Below, piece after piece: positions 1 to 11,409 of a stretch of DNA of 64,000 nucleotides (the first letter of the stretch is position 1; every line of letters starts with the position of its first letter). The stretch comes from Cristatella mucedo. Lineage: Eukaryota > Bryozoa > Phylactolaemata > Cristatellidae. The notes beneath the pieces are model-generated. The model was given only the letters and a program-made list of their open reading frames with translations, was not told the origin of the DNA and did no database searches. The stretch is taken from contig WPIO01000042.1 of assembly GCA_009760855.2 (NCBI GenBank), positions 580,501 through 644,500 on the forward strand. The letters are read 5' to 3'. The translations under genes and the position numbers were made by a program.

Positions 1-129
1 CCTAGTCGAAGACTCTAGTTGCAGTTTCTTTGTTCGTATCATTAATCGCGGATCATTAGTGTTGGTGTAGTGCATTCGTTGATGGTTAGCACAGGTTATG
101 ACTATATTTGGTACGAGAGAGTGTGTCAA

Positions 130-675
130 GTAATGTAATGGAATGTATCTTCGTTTGTAACTCCACAAAGCCACAAAGACTACGCGGGTGTCACACAGGA
201 GAGTTTTATCTAGCTCACTCACAGCCTAAGCGGCTTTCGGTACGTATTCTGTAGCCAACAGACTTCATCTCACACAACAAAGAAAAAATGAGAAGCATAA
301 CTAAGTCAGGAAGGTAGTTAAGGAGTGAGTAGTATGGAAGCAGCAGCTCAGGACTGTTGGAAAGGATGTGCCACAGTCGGTAAAGAGAGTAGTTGTCACT
401 GTATAGGAATTGTGGACGCAAGTTCCACAGTGTTGATCCTGCATGCAAAAGCTGCTGTCGCCAACGGTCTTTAAGCTGAGTAACGGCACAGCTAATGCAT
501 TGTCTAATGAGGACCTGAGGGCACGAGGAGGCTGAAACCGGTGCAGCAGTTCAGCTAGGTATGAAGTAGCCAAGCTTAGCAGGCCTCGTGGGTCAGCGTA
601 AGAACTTAACTCTGTATCTGTTGATCATCCGGCAAAGGAGACACATGTTCCTAGCTCTGGGATTTTTAAACTAGT
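130..675 (-). mobile_element. LINE family 2 3' end
   Basis: Terminal AATGTAATGGAATGTATCTT, then the 3' UTR and, on the minus strand, SYLAELLHRFQPPRALRSSL and LLSLKTVGDSSF. Confidence 0.8.
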
Positions 676-1004
676 GTGTCATCTTATTGCACTAGTTCAA
701 GCTCTAAGGCACAGCGAGTTAGACGGTGCTTATGACCTTCCAAAACTGACTTGAGCCATTCTGCCAGTGCACGTAATTGTGGTCGTGCAGAGGAACTAAG
801 TTGTTCACTTCTGCATCCCTTCCCGTGAAAGCCTGCCGTTGGCCATCCCGGTGGCCCGGCAGCTAGTTTGGGTTGTTGATCGCAGTAGCACGACCCTGAC
901 CTCGAGCTACTGATTCGACGAGAAGTTGGTCAGTTCGACACACAGGCATGGCAGGAAACTATTTTTCATTATAGCGTTTGATTAAATTCAAGCTCTGATT
1001 TTTC

Positions 1005-2502
1005 CTTTGGGCTTCCTTGCCAGTAAGTTCCAGTCTGGCTTTGGAGATAATCACTCCACAGAATCAGCATCGCTTGGGGTGTACAGCGACCTACTTAGGA
1101 ATACAAAAATGGGTAGAGTATCTCCGCATATTTTTCTCGATCTTTCGGAAGCTTTTGATATTATCAATCACCAAGTTCTTCTAGAGCATCTCTCATCTCG
1201 CCTGGGCATCGCTGGCAATCTCTGCAATGGTTCAGGTCCTATCTCAGTGGGAGACTCCAGAGTATTGCCGTGAATGGACAAAGATCGTCCGAGGTACCTC
1301 TGAAATATGGGGTAGCTCAGGGCTCCGTGCTAGATCCGGTTCTTTTCACAGTTTATACTCTCCCTCTCGCTGATGTGATTGCCTAGCACAATCTAGGCTT
1401 TCACTTCTATGCGGATGACACTCAGTTGTACCTTTGCTTTGATCCCTCCCAGCCTTCGAGCACCTCAATCTCTCTCATTTCACTTGCTGCATGTATTGAT
1501 GACATCTGCACATGGATGGCAGCAAATTTTCTTAAACTAAACTATGATCAACTGACTTATTAGTTAGGGGCAAACTCAGTGTGATTCAGAAACTGGAATG
1601 GCCAACAACGCTCAAATTTGGCTCTGCCAGCATATCTCCTGTTGAATCAGCTCGAAATCTAGGCGTCATGTTCCAAAGTGACCTCTCCTTAGACGACCTC
1701 ATCAGCTCCACAGTCAAATCTGCCTACTTTCAGTTACATAACATTGCTAAAATTCGGGTTTGTTTAGATAAGGATACCACGTCTAAGTCGGTCCATGCAT
1801 CAGTGACATCCCGTCTTGTCTCACTGCTTGCTGACCTACCGGCATGTGCAATCAGGCGATTACAGCTGGTGCAAAACTGTGCAGCTAGGCTTGTCTGTCG
1901 TGAGCGTCACAGTTGCCACATCACACCACTTCTCTCCGACCGGCATTGGCTACCAGTCAAGCAACGCATCAACTTCAAGGTTTTGTCACTCACTTTTAGG
2001 TCACTTCATTCTTTGGCTCCAACCTTTCTCTCAGATCTACTCCCCCACCAGGCCAAGCATCGTACCACCCGCTTTTCGGAATCCAACAGTTTGCTAATAC
2101 CTCGTGCAAACCTCAAATCCTTTGGAGACTGTGCATTTAGTTCGTATGCTCCCAAAGCCTGGAACTCACTCCCGACTTTCGTCACAATATCCCCTGACTT
2201 GACGACATTTAAAAAGAACTTAAAAAACACACCTATTTAGGACAGCATTTAGTGGGTCCCTGTGATTCGTCCTTCATGTGGTTATGTGTGCTGACACTGT
2301 GCATGCTGCCACTAACCACATTTGCATGCTGACTCTGTGCATGTCACCCCTAGCCACGTTATTCATTTTGTTTATCTAGCATATTACTCACCATTCAATC
2401 GCGTTTCCCTTTGAAGCAAATGTAAAGCGCCTAGAAAGAGATTGAGTTCTGAGGGTGCTTTATTAAGAGCACTATTATTATTATTATTATTATTATTATT
2501 CC
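1005..2502 (+). mobile_element. LINE family 1, RT to 3' end, decayed
   Basis: Starts in the segment ASKFQSGFGDNHSTESAS and carries LDLSEAFDIINH, FHFYADDTQLY in another frame, and the C-terminal region (1581-2240). Frameshifts and stops break the frame, including TAG after the PLADVIA segment near 1384. The 3' hairpin and (ATT)n end at about 2500. Confidence 0.85.
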
Positions 2503-3079
2503 TATCCAAATGCATTTCGATTGATGATTCATTTACACATGGTTCATTTGTCTTGTCACGATCTTAGCAGCTAGCGCTAGCTCAATCAGCCTATCACTGA
2601 AACTTGTATCCTCACCCACAGTGCCAACAATGTCGAGGGATGAAGAGGAGGATGAGACATTGGGGCTAGCTCTCTATTACATCTGATCGTGGCTTTCTAA
2701 AGAAATTTGTCTTTTTTCTCTTCCTGCTGCTTGTGAGCTGGCAGATGCTAGCGGGACCGTGCAGGCCTTCAATCTTACCTGCTTCGGCAGTGTAAAAGCC
2801 TATCTAGAAACAATTTCGGTGTTAAGAGGTAATTAGATATTGTAAACAGAGCGTTTAATATATTCATATATTAACTGGCCATACTACTGGCAGGGTATCG
2901 TGCCTAAATGTGAACTGGCCAGATCAAACGATCTTTGGTTTTTCAGATTTTACCAGACAACTCTATATACGAATTAAAGAGATTGCCCTGCTGCTCGGAT
3001 GTTTAGGCCCATTTTTGCAAACCTTGAAGTCGTCCCTTCCTTGTACTGTGGGGTGGTGACTCCTTGGGCATGGTAAAAT

Positions 3080-4080
3080 CGTCGAATGGATGCATTGATG
3101 ACATCCGCACATAGATGGCAGCAAATGTTTTCTTAAATTGAATGATAATAAAACTAGCTTACTAATTATGGGCAAAGCAAGTGTGATTCAGAAATTTGAA
3201 AGGCTAACACTCAAAATCGGCTCTGTCAGCGTATGTCCTGTTGAATCTGTACGAACTCTAGGTGTCATGTTCCAAGTGACCTTTCATTAGGCGATAACAC
3301 AAGCTGTACAGTCAAGTCTGCCAAACTTTTAGCTACATAACATTTCTAAAATTCGGGCTTGTTTAGGGATACCACTTCTAAATTGGTCCATGCATTTGTG
3401 ACATCCCGTCTTGTGGGCCTACCGACCTGTGCAATCAGGCGCTTACAGCGGATGCAAAACTCTGCTGCTATGTTTGTCTGTCGTGAGCTTTGCCAGTTGC
3501 CACATCATACCACTTCTCGCCGATCTGCACTGGCTCCCAGCCAAGCAATGCATCGACTTCAAGGTTTTGTCATTCACTTTTAGGTCCTTTAATTGTTTGG
3601 CTCCAGCTTACCTTTCAGATCTACTCCCCCACCAGGCTAAGCATCATAGTGGTAGATCTGATCTGGTTTTCGGAATCTTATTGTTTACTTTTACCTCGCA
3701 CAAACCTCACATTCTTTTTAGATCGTGCCTTTACTTTGTATGCTCCCAAAGCCTGGCACTCACTCCTGACTTCCGTTACGACATCTCCTGACTTGACCAT
3801 ATTTAAAAAGGAAACTAAAAAAGCACCCATTTATCACAACATTTAGTGGACCCGGTGATTCGTCCTTTATGTGCTTATGCATGCTGACACTGTGCATGCA
3901 GCCACTCACCATATTTGCTTGCTGACCCTTTGTATGTCACCCCTAATCATGTTATTCTTGTTGTTTATTGAGCATGCTACTAGTAACCATTCGATCGTGC
4001 TTCTTTTGCAGCAAATGTAAAGCACCTAGAAAGGGATTGAGTTCTCTGAGGTGGCTTTATCGAATGTTATTATTAAAAAA
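3080..4080 (+). mobile_element. LINE family 1, C-terminal half and 3' end, decayed
   Basis: Begins at the AACIDDIRTWMAA-equivalent DNA and continues through CAIRRLQ and the LHWLP region to the 3' hairpin (about 4020-4065). Several frameshifts are present. Confidence 0.8.
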
Positions 4081-4255
4081 TAGTCGGACATAGTGGGTAA
4101 GGCAATTCTCCAGCGTAACCAACACAGCGACTGCAATGGAAGAACTCTATTATATATATAAATAAAGCAGTAAGAAGTATTGTAGCTATTATCTTTAAAA
4201 AATATTTTGAGCTATGCAATTTCTATTTATGATTATTGTTGCTGGTTTAGTGAGT

Positions 4256-4606
4256 TTAGAGTAGAAACAGCGAGTGGTAGTATTTCCACTTTGAGGGCTG
4301 TAGGCGCCTTTTGCTTGAGTCAGTCGCTCGGCGCACCATTGAATTTTGATCCGAAGATCCCGGCATGCTCAGGCAATTTCGTTTTCTAGGATTGATAATT
4401 CCTTCAAGCTTTTCATGAAGTGACGGCTCTGTTGCAATATATAGACCGCCGATAAAGAGAAATACGCCGAGGTGAGCTGCTACCCAGCCCGGCATGCTTT
4501 CGGCCATTTTAGCTTGTCTTGTAAAATCCACTTCGTGAGCGTATTTGACGCCGTGACCACTTTTTGCACCGTGCAGCCTCTTCTGTGGTGCATTGGAACT
4601 ACTCAT
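4256..4606 (-). CDS. Hypothetical small protein with one membrane segment
   Basis: A 116-codon frame from the ATG at 4606 (an in-frame ATG lies eight codons earlier). Residues 1-40 are basic and polar (MSSSNAPQKRLHGAK...). Residues 41-60 (WVAAHLGVFLFIGGLYIATE) look like one transmembrane helix, and the tail after residue 63 is charged. I do not recognise the family. The composition of the first 70 residues looks protein-like, while the tail after about residue 72 could be intron or non-coding. It lies between LINE fragments, so a retrocopy is possible. Confidence 0.35.
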   Translation of the reverse strand: MSSSNAPQKRLHGAKSGHGVKYAHEVDFTRQAKMAESMPGWVAAHLGVFLFIGGLYIATEPSLHEKLEGIINPRKRNCLSMPGSSDQNSMVRRATDSSKRRLQPSKWKYYHSLFLL

Positions 4607-5094
4607 GGCTAAGATTTGGAATCTGACCATTTTAGTTGTGTCATGTTTGGCTCAGAAGGCCCTCCAGGAACCATCGCGGTAACATTGTTTTCTATGCGAA
4701 CTAGCGACTGCCTTTTGCTTGCTTATTCTAATCCTACATTATTATTGACTGAAATCTTGATACTTGATGTAAAGCTAGATGTTTTTTGAGTAGTCATTTG
4801 TGAGCTGTATGCAATGGTTGCTGGCTGTCATTTTGTTATCATTTTCCGGCCTCTGTGTTCAGGTTATTTCTATTAGTTCGTTCTCGAGGTTTCCTTTTTA
4901 TAACTATGGACATTAATTTGGTTAAGGATGCCTGGTGGTTATCTACGGGTGAGTTAATTTCACTTCGCGAGCGAGGCCGTGGGATGGAGTGGTGCAGCAG
5001 ACAATTCTATATTTCCCTCTCCAACGGGGAGCTACAGCAGCTACAGGTCTCCTGCTTCATCAGAAGCAATGCTATCTAGTCAGTAAACTGGTTT

Positions 5095-5275
5095 GGCCTT
5101 GTTTGGCCTAGTGGTTAAGCCTTTAACGGCTCGCCTGTAACGACCGAAATACAAGCGAATGTTTGGCATTGAGCACACGACTGCTAATCATTTTATCATG
5201 CTTCTTTTGAAGCATATATAAAGAGATTAGGTTCTCTGATGGTGCTATACCAATGTGTTATTATTATTATTATTT
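5095..5275 (+). mobile_element. tRNA-like head joined to a LINE family 1 3' end
   Basis: Contains a box-A-like TGGCCTAGTGGTTAAGC at 5107-5123. After unrelated bases comes a family 1-like 3' end with AGAGATTAGGTTCTCTGA and (ATT)n. It may be another LINE-tailed SINE or two unrelated insertions. Confidence 0.45.
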
Positions 5276-5277
5276 GT

Positions 5278-5400
5278 TAATGAAATTGGTGACCGAGGTC
5301 GTGGGCTTGCACCCTGTGGCATATGTGAAGTGCCTGCATAGAGATTATCCTTCCTTAGGGCACGGTACACATTATTTGTATTTATCTATTTTTATTTATT
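5278..5400 (+). mobile_element. SINE A copy, partial head
   Basis: Box-B-like GGGCTTGCACCC is followed by the GAAGTGCC...GGGCAC hairpin and an ATTT-rich tail. It matches the copies near 40.3 and 42.4 kb. Confidence 0.6.
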
Positions 5401-5524
5401 TTGCGTAAGAGTAATCGCAATTCGACCAGATTTGGTAATGCCGATTGCCTTGACAAAACTGATTGCCTGAGTACGTGAGGGGCTGGAGCATTGCTTTCTG
5501 CCGATGGGCAGACCAAGTGATTCA

Positions 5525-6058
5525 GCAATTGAAAAGGCTAACGATCCGGCTCTTCCAGCATATCTCCTGTTGAATCTGTACGAAATCTAGATGTCATGTT
5601 CCAAAGTGACCTTACATTAGACGACCACATCAGGTCCACAGTCAAGTCGGCTTACTTTCGGCTACAGAACGTTGCTAATATTCGGGCTTGTTTACACAAG
5701 GATACCACATCTAAATTGGTCTATTTATTTGTGACATTCTGTCTTGACTTCTGTAACTCACTGCTTGCTGGTCGGGCCGGTGCACTCATGCGCTTACAGC
5801 TGGTGCACATCACTGCAGCTAGGCTTGTCTGTCGTGAGCGTCGAAGTTGCCCAATCACTCCACTTTTCACCGACCTGCACTGGCTTCCAGTCAAGCAAGG
5901 CATTGAATTCCAAACTTTTGTCGCTCACTTTAGGTCCCTTGATTTTGTGGCTCCAATATACCCATAAGATCTACTGCCCCACCAGGCTAAGCATAGTACC
6001 ACCTGCTCTTCGGAATCTAATCGTTTACCGAGACCTTGCACAAACTTCAAATCGAGGT
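5525..6058 (+). mobile_element. LINE family 1 RT C-terminal fragment, inverted against the next
   Basis: Encodes NIRACLHKDTTSKLV, then LHWLPVKQGIEF and the PTRLSIVPP frame. It breaks off near 6058, where a fragment in the opposite orientation begins. It has no 3' tail. Confidence 0.75.
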
Positions 6059-6935
6059 TGCTCAAGCTGTCTTGGTCTTGTGTTGCTTTCTTGAGTAGTG
6101 GCCTGATCACAGCCTTTTTGAAAGGTTCTGGGACATGACCTGAGGATAATGACATTTTTATGATGTTAGTTGTGAATGGCAGCAGCAGATCAATGCGTCG
6201 TAGAAGCAGGACAGTGGGAGTAGGGCCCAAAGGGCTAGTTGTCTTCTTTCATTGGGATATGACCTTCAGGACGAGGTCACTAGTGACCTGCTTGAATGTA
6301 GACAAGTTATAGGCTGAATGAGATTTGCATGTGGTCAGATAAACAGGATTTGGTAATAATAGGTAATCACAGATTGCAGTTGTATGAGAAAATTTGGTCG
6401 AGTGTGTAAGCCTTAATGCGAGTAGAGCCGTGCACATGAGCCACAAGAGACAACGAGTCAAAGCACGAAATTCAGTGCTGAAGGTGGCAGATAAGTTATC
6501 AAAGTGAATATTGAAATCACCCATAACGAGGAAGGATCGATTTCTTGCATACAGAGTGAGATTAGAGAGGTTGAGACAAAGGAAGACTTGGTACCTGGTG
6601 GGCGATATGCTACTGCCACCATCGGTAGCTAGTTGTCGGGTGAAATCAAGACAATAAATTCGAAAGACTGCTTCGAGGGTTCTGCACACGGTTTGAAGTC
6701 GAATTTCGAGCGAACGATAATAGAAACTCTACCTCCAGTTTTGATCGATCTAGGGTTGTGAAAGTATGAGAAACCAGTCGGAGTAGCATCTTCAATGGTC
6801 GGCAGTTTACCGATTTTAACCAAGTTTAATGTGACCCGATCGAGACGTTTTTCAGAAATAAGGTCGCCTATTACTAGGGGTTTATATGTTCGACGAATTA
6901 CCGAAATCCACAACAATCCACCACGATCCACTCTA
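6059..6935 (-). mobile_element. LINE family 1 endonuclease and RT start
   Basis: Minus-strand frames encode TIEDATPTGFSYFHNPRS and KTGGRVSIIVRS, then FLVMGDFNIHFDN (the GDFN-H motif of apurinic-type endonucleases), and finally VPEPFKKAVIRPLLKK at the RT start. It is the only endonuclease region I found for this family. Frames are broken. Confidence 0.75.
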
Positions 6936-7234
6936 ATTAGGCTAACATTGACCAGTCATTAGCGTTGCCGAGCTCGAATTCTGCGCTGATATTGTAGTAC
7001 ACCTTCGATCTGATCTCCCTAAAAAATTTCTTGTCGCTTTGCATACGGGCACCTACGCAAATGAGCTTTGACGCCGGATGCCTGTACCGAATTCCATCAC
7101 CATACATTCTAGTTTCTGTCAAATCCAATACAAATTAGCTGTGCAAATCTCCAATAAAGTTTGTAATATCAGACTACCTACCCGTACAATGTACCCAGAA
7201 CATTTCTCGAGATTCCGCTTACGTATTCTCACCA

Positions 7235-8215
7235 AGTTTACTGAAATAACATAACATTGCAGTGGCCCACGCTATTACCATAATCCACTGCGTTCCACTG
7301 CACAACGAAAGAAATACTGTTCGAAAAGCTCCTTTTTTCGATTGCACACGACAGCATACACTGCGAACATTGCCCGTAAACAATTTCACTTGCATTGGCA
7401 CGACCGTTCTCGTGCAGTGCTCTGCAATTGAATGCAGTAGCCCGGGCCAAAACCACAATCCACTTCAATCCACCGCGAAAAAGTCGAAATAGATGGCCCC
7501 AGACTCCAGTTTGTATTGCATATTAAAGTTCACCATGCTGTGTTCACAACCACGTAAAATAAAAAAAAATTGTGCATGCTTGCACTGTTGCAATGGGCGG
7601 CGATCGCCCGAAATAACCTGGGAAACTCCTGCAATCCACTCTATTCCACTGCAAATCACCCTCAAATCGCCGTCGCGAAGCTCCAATTGACGTTGCATAT
7701 AGGACTAGACTCAGTTCAAAGTGCACCCACAAAATTTCGCTCCATTGTGCACAGGCGTGCGCATGCAATGCACTGCAATCGACTGCAACTGCCCGGTCCC
7801 ATACCCCAATCCGCCACAAACCACTGCAATCCACCGAACTGCGACCATAACGCATCCACTGGAACCTCTAATTAGGATTGCACACTGCTCTAGTCTTAGG
7901 TTATTGTGTAATCGCATAACTTAACTGTAGTTGCCTCGACCATTCTGCAGCAATGCACTGCAATCGACTGCCACTGCCCGGACCAGTACGTCACTCCACA
8001 ACAACCCGTTGCAAAACGAACAGAATACATACGCTTTAAGCTTTAATAGTGATTGCACGTTGCTCTCATCTTCGGTTAGTGTGAAATGTCAGACAATTTC
8101 ATTACATTTCACTCAACCGTTCGGCAGCAATGAACAGCAATTGACTTTCATGGTCGGGGCAGAGTCTGCAATCTACAGCAATCTGATGATAAATGCCCTT
8201 AAATCTGTTTTGCAA
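7235..8215. repeat. Degenerate tandem array, ~180-bp unit, about six units
   Basis: A motif around AATGCACTGCAATCGACTGC followed by GCCCGG and CAATCCACTGCAAT-type runs recurs with its GCCCGG anchor near 7261, 7440, 7605, 7792, 7976 and 8150. The spacing is therefore about 165-186 bp. Units are diverged but co-linear. Frames crossing it on both strands are by-products of the repetition. It lies immediately upstream, on the minus strand, of the endonuclease fragment. Confidence 0.7.
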
Positions 8216-8224
8216 TGCTCGAAT

Positions 8225-8660
8225 GTCCAACGGTTTACCAATACCTCATACAAACCTCTAATCCTTTGGAGACCGTGCATTTAGTTCGTATGCTCCCAAA
8301 GCCTGGAACTCACTTCCGACTTGTGTCGCAACATCCCCTGACATGACCACATTAAAAAAGAACTTACAAACACCTATTTAGGACAGCATTTAGTGGGTCC
8401 CTGTGATTCGTCCTTCATGTGCTTATTCGTGGTGACACTGCTCGTGCTGCCACTAACCACACTTGCTGCCACTAACCACACCTGCATGCTGACCCTGTAC
8501 ACGTCACCCCTAACCATGTTAGTCGTGTCGTTTATCAAGCATATTACTCACCATTCAATCGCGTTTCCCTTTGTAGCAAATGTTAAGCACCTTGAAAGAG
8601 ATTAAGTTCTCTGAGCATGCTTTATCAAGTGCATTATTATTTTATTATTATTATTATTGT
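8225..8660 (+). mobile_element. LINE family 1 3' end
   Basis: Starts at the TNL(K/L)SFGDRAFSS-equivalent DNA and includes SSYAPKAWNSLPT and the 3' UTR. The TGCCACTAACCACA stretch is partly duplicated (8450-8485). Ends with the hairpin and (ATT)n. Confidence 0.8.
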
Positions 8661-9077
8661 GATGATTAAAGCAAATTTAAATAATAGACAATGAGTAATG
8701 CATTCTGTAATACTATTTTTTAACTACTACTTTGAAAAAAATTGGTGATAAATTAGCGCACGAATTATATTTGGACGTGACTGGTACTCGTAAATATACG
8801 GTAAATGTACTATACAATTATGCCCATGTTTGCTTTCTGCAGAGTGAAATTGCAGTGAAATTCCTGTACCTTCGCATTACATAGACGGTACCAGTGTGAG
8901 TTTTCAATTAATTAGATACTTGACGGTCTGCATATTACAGCTATTTAATCTATGTGAAGCATCTTCAGAGTTCTGGATAGTAAGCAGTCACTGCACACAA
9001 CTGGACAAATACAGCTGTCAATTTTTGCTATGCTTGCCAGGTTGTGTATGTAAAATAGTGAACCATTTCATTTGTAG

Positions 9078-9143
9078 ATGCAAGAAGATAAGAAATCCCC
9101 ACCATCCACTCCCAAGGCAGTTAAAGCGGAAAAAAAATTATAA
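9078..9143 (+). pseudogene. Short ATG-led segment in frame with the orphan frame, ended by TAA
   Basis: ATG at 9078 follows TTTGTAG and begins MQEDKKSPPSTPKAVKAEKK, then a stop after leucine. The downstream frame resumes in the same phase with SSASCATQ. This could be a disabled 5' end of the orphan frame, an unrelated exon or chance. Confidence 0.25.
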
Positions 9144-9167
9144 TCTTCTGCTTCGTGTGCTACTCAG

Positions 9168-9923
9168 TTGGAGAGCTTCTCCGACACATTGAAGTGGAAG
9201 AACACCGAGGTTTTCACGGGACCCGGTCCACAAGTTAGTATCGGCCTGGTTCTTCTTGATGACGAACCATGCCGTAACCGAGAGGTGAAGACCAGGGACC
9301 CAGGTCTAGACCATCAACAGTCGACCCTGGAGAAGAGGCTACGATCCCTCGAAAGGGAAGTCGTGGCCCTGAGATCCCTCGAGAAGGAAGTCGTTGACCT
9401 AAGGCAAGAACGGGGATATTTATATCTCCGTGGACTGGCAGGACATTTAGAGCAAGCTGCCTGCATTCAAGCTTGTGAACAAGCAGGACAACCGTTGGAT
9501 GAGCATCAGGCCAATCGTATTACATTAAGCCGGCTAAAAGTCTGGTTCACAAATGAAAATCTGCCGGCTATAGCGAAAACCAAATTGGTCTCCTGGTGGA
9601 CCGGGAGAAAACCCGAGGAAGTGGAGGCGATGAACCCTACCGCCTTGGAAGGCCACGTAAGGGAATATTATCAGTTACACAATTTGGGTAATCAAACCGC
9701 ACATCCTCACATCACAGAAGTTACGACCACAGATATTTTAAGACTAATTAAGTCATTAAGTATGGTGGGAGATGAAAAACTATGCAGGATGATCGCTGCT
9801 TACGAGCAAATGACTGTTGCGATGCGATCAAATCCTGTGCCGCTCCCACCATATACCAAGGTTATTTTAGGGAAAGACTATGAAAGTATGAGCTATTATT
9901 TCCTAATTAGCCTTACACGTTAA
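9168..9923 (+). CDS. Orphan reading frame with coiled coil; start unclear
   Basis: An open frame of about 250 codons that I do not recognise. It has no early ATG: the first codon given is TTG, and the frame is open back to 9144. In the same frame an ATG at 9078 begins a lysine-rich 21-codon segment ended by a single TAA at 9141. A pyrimidine-rich stretch and CAG at 9165-9167 would be a good acceptor, so this could be a last exon. Around residues 53-82 there is a charged leucine heptad region with a 10-residue direct duplication (RSLEREVVAL then RSLEKEVVDL). The middle is helical and mixed-charge (LSRLKVWFTNENLPAIAKTK). No transmembrane or catalytic motif is visible. It may be a host gene exon, a retrogene or a gag-like domain of an unknown element. 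Confidence 0.45.
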   Translation: MESFSDTLKWKNTEVFTGPGPQVSIGLVLLDDEPCRNREVKTRDPGLDHQQSTLEKRLRSLEREVVALRSLEKEVVDLRQERGYLYLRGLAGHLEQAACIQACEQAGQPLDEHQANRITLSRLKVWFTNENLPAIAKTKLVSWWTGRKPEEVEAMNPTALEGHVREYYQLHNLGNQTAHPHITEVTTTDILRLIKSLSMVGDEKLCRMIAAYEQMTVAMRSNPVPLPPYTKVILGKDYESMSYYFLISLTR

Positions 9924-10184
9924 CCTAGTTAAGCTCCGGCATCAGTTATGATGCATTCACTCACTGCTCCTGTGTTAAGTTACTTAAGTTACTCCTTGTT
10001 TGTTAAATTTGCATACCTTACAATTGTTGAACATATTTGCCAGCAATATAACTTATTTATGCTGCCAAGTTGCTTGCCAAGAAAAAGCAATAGCTGCTTG
10101 AGCAGCTAGTAATCAACTGTTAATTATGATGAGTGATAAAAATGAAGTTTACAATTACAGCAATAGTTGAGCAAATCAGATTAG

Positions 10185-10490
10185 AACCTAAATCGAAATC
10201 CACTGGTTAAAAAATGGCCAGGTCCTAGATTCAAATCGGTTGTCAATTAATCCCACCTGGGCCGATGAGTAGATTGATGGTTCGCCCAAAGTCAATAGTG
10301 GGTCTGGGTCCTTATTTATAATAAATACTAGCTGATTCAATAGCAAATCTTTGTATAGTGGCAGCAGAACCTTAAAGGCTATCGCCACGGCTGGCAGCAC
10401 CAATAAAGGATCGCCCGCCGCAGCATTCGAACCCACAACGTCGGTCCGACGTCATTAAAAGCAACCGCCTTACCTAGTGGGTTGAGGATA
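10185..10490 (-). mobile_element. SINE B copy
   Basis: On the minus strand, box-A-like ACTAGGTAAGGCGGTTG is followed by box-B-like GTGGGTTCGAATGC and a conserved body (GGCGATCC, GCTGCCACTATACAAAG). It shares this body with 29630-29830 and 34750-34935. Confidence 0.65.
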
Positions 10491-10862
10491 CAACATCGTA
10501 TTCAATTTAAATTGAAAAGTGCTACTTACATTTATTTGTGGGCAGTTTAGAATTTTTTTTTATAACGGTAAGTGGAGTAAAACTGTCTGCCGGTCGTTGC
10601 AACATCTGGGATATAGAAATGGTGACTTTTCAGTGCTTTTATCGACCGTCTCTGAAATGTTTTCCCAATTTTTTGTCGTACTTACTATAAGGAGAGGGGC
10701 CGTTCGAAGGGCGAGGCTTTGACTGACTTTATTGAAGGAGATGGTTTCCTACTTAGTGAGCGCGGCTCGTCCTAGTATCTCGCTTAAGATTGTGGGAATG
10801 CCTAATGGAGCACCCGGCGTTCCTTGGCTATCGATTCCGATAATCTGGTCATATGCAGTTAA

Positions 10863-11225
10863 AATAATAATAATAGTTACTCTAGTAATAACAGTTACTC
10901 TAATAATACAAGTAATACATTTGTATCGAGCCCTCAGAGAACTCGGTCTCTTTCTATTGACTTCACACATGCTTTAAATTAAGCATGACGTTATGGTTCG
11001 GGGTAGCGTTCACAATGTCTATGACGTTAACAACGTTGCAAATGACATGCGAAGGATCAGCATGCAAATACGGTTTGTGGCAGAATGCAAAGTGTAAATT
11101 CGCATGATCATGCACTAATCACAATGACGCAACAAATAGGGCTCGACAAATTAACAACAATAATAGTTATAATACTACGTTTGACATCGCACCCGCGGAG
11201 AACTCAATCTCTTTCGACGATTGCA
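10863..11225 (-). mobile_element. Two degenerate LINE family 1 3' ends
   Basis: At 10863-11100, AATAATAAT, a CCTCAGAGAACT..TCTCTTTCT hairpin and the GATCAGCATGCAAATACGG 3' UTR are recognisable. A second hairpin remnant with ACAACAATAATAG lies at 11150-11225. Confidence 0.6.
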
Positions 11226-11308
11226 GGACATTTCAACCGTGGACGTCCCCCCTCCCCGGAGTTGGATATGTCCCCCTCTATGTTGATGAATGTATAACTA
11301 AGAATACA

Positions 11309-11323
11309 TATATATGTATATAT

Positions 11324-11356
<33 letters not shown>
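11309..11356. repeat. TA/TG dinucleotide repeat
   Basis: ATATATGTATATATATATAT-type run of about 48 bp. Confidence 0.9.
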
Positions 11357-11409
11357 CAGGATTAAATGAAGTTAATGCTCTATTATAATAAAAACCAACT
11401 CAGTGTAAT

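Noticed and set aside
7262-7924. A cluster of overlapping 60-100-codon frames on both strands.
   Set aside because: They are explained by the 180-bp tandem array, whose TGCA-rich units lack stops; no protein similarity.
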